Part shown: positions 63,205-64,000 of the stretch, in pieces
How positions within the stretch are numbered: position 1 is the first letter of the stretch
Layout of the letters: the number at the start of each line of letters is the position of its first letter
Assembly (NCBI GenBank): GCA_947561715.1
Contig: OX387201.1
Coordinates: 16,196,001 to 16,260,000, forward strand
Direction of reading: 5' to 3'
Source: Ascidia mentula
Lineage: Eukaryota; Chordata; Ascidiacea; Phlebobranchia; Ascidiidae
Length of the DNA stretch: 64,000 nt
Notes under the pieces: model-generated
Told to the model about the DNA's origin: nothing
Seen by the model: only the letters and a program-made list of their open reading frames with translations
The model's database searches: none
Translations under genes and position numbers: made by a program

Positions 63205-64000
63205 GTAGATGTTTCCGCTTACTTACTTTGTATGATCATGGTATGCTTGGGATAAGGCTTATTATAACTGTACAATGTATATGTGATAAACCTTGAACTA
63301 TTGGCACTGTTGAAAAAGGCTGATTTTCAGAAAAGAACAGTTTAGTATAAAAGGGCTTATATACAGCTTACTGCACAATCATACGTTTTATGTGCAAAAA
63401 CAACCAAAACCCAGTATTTATTCTATTTATAAATATTTTTGACAATGAATAATGTAATAAATGCGGTTAGTGCATTTAACTTGCCATGCAATTACTTTAA
63501 ATTTCCCAAACTTTTGTGTCATCTATTTTTGCAAAACAAGCTCACTACTACCCCAACTATGGTCAGTCATGACTGTGGACCAGAGGCAACTTTCCTCAGA
63601 AATTGCCTCATTGTTAGATCGTTGTGTCAGCTCAGGCCCATTATGTGGTTCTCTGGACTGTTTTGATACGAGGAAGTTCTTTAATGGCTTTAGTTCTGGT
63701 TCCTTGCGATCACCTGATAAAGATTAATAGCCACTAGTACTGGAAGGTAATGGGCCATTTAGGATACGCACTAAAGGTGGAAATTCTTGAAGCATCCGGT
63801 GTTGCACAAACTAGTTTGTGGGCTAAAAAAAATTCAAGTTGGGAGTAACAACATTGTAAAAAATGTTAAAATATGTGTTTCAGGTTGCATGTTAAAAAAT
63901 TAAAGTTTGTTAGGACTTCTTTCATATGTATAGATGTGTGGCACCGATGCACAATAAGAACAACAACAAAACCTAAACCTTTAACTAAACTTTCCTATTT
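63205..64000 (+). other. CASK: CASK intron running off the window
   Basis: From the donor at 63205 to the window end I find no exon matching the next expected CASK segment (helical end of the kinase C-lobe). Open frames at 63439-63727 do not resemble CASK. I treat the stretch as intron. Confidence 0.7.

Overview
This is eukaryotic, animal DNA. It is AT-rich, with short introns that carry regular GT/AG splice sites, vertebrate-type domains and many small non-autonomous repeats. A vitamin-K-dependent Gla-EGF-LamG gene, CASK and ANAPC4 in a compact layout suggest an invertebrate chordate, most likely an ascidian tunicate. That assignment is an inference. All gene models below were spliced by hand from the sequence and checked for intron phase.

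Layout. 1-10135: a segmental duplication of an ornithine-decarboxylase-like gene on the minus strand. The right copy (5053-8845) is complete. The left copy shows only exons 1-3 before the window edge. Each copy has private insertions: a 478-bp insert on the left and a 758-bp solo LTR on the right. 10797-13532: a PLP-dependent D-cysteine desulfhydrase/ACC-deaminase-like gene (minus). 16360-22100: ANAPC4, 17 exons (plus), a complete APC/C subunit gene. 23652-36249: an M13 (neprilysin/ECE) metalloprotease (minus) with a cytoplasmic tail of about 305 residues. 42496-56984: a complete 28-exon protein S/GAS6-like gene (plus): signal peptide, carboxylase-recognition propeptide, Gla domain, a protein-S-like basic loop, 17 EGF repeats and two LamG domains. 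59044-63204 and beyond: the 5' half of the CASK kinase domain (plus), running off the right edge.

Introns and spacers hold the most unusual material. There is a structurally complete type I hammerhead ribozyme (48997-49049, minus) inside a 158-bp insert flanked by a 15-bp direct repeat. Degenerate hammerhead-like relics of probable Penelope-like elements lie at 34244-34322, 38934-39549 and nearby. An intact tRNA-Val(UAC) gene lies antisense in an intron. Two tRNA-like SINE copies abut 3' splice sites. Several hAT-type MITEs and foldback elements are also present.

The genes look like unrelated housekeeping and extracellular genes sharing a neighbourhood. I see no operon-like or pathway link between them, apart from the ODC-like tandem pair.
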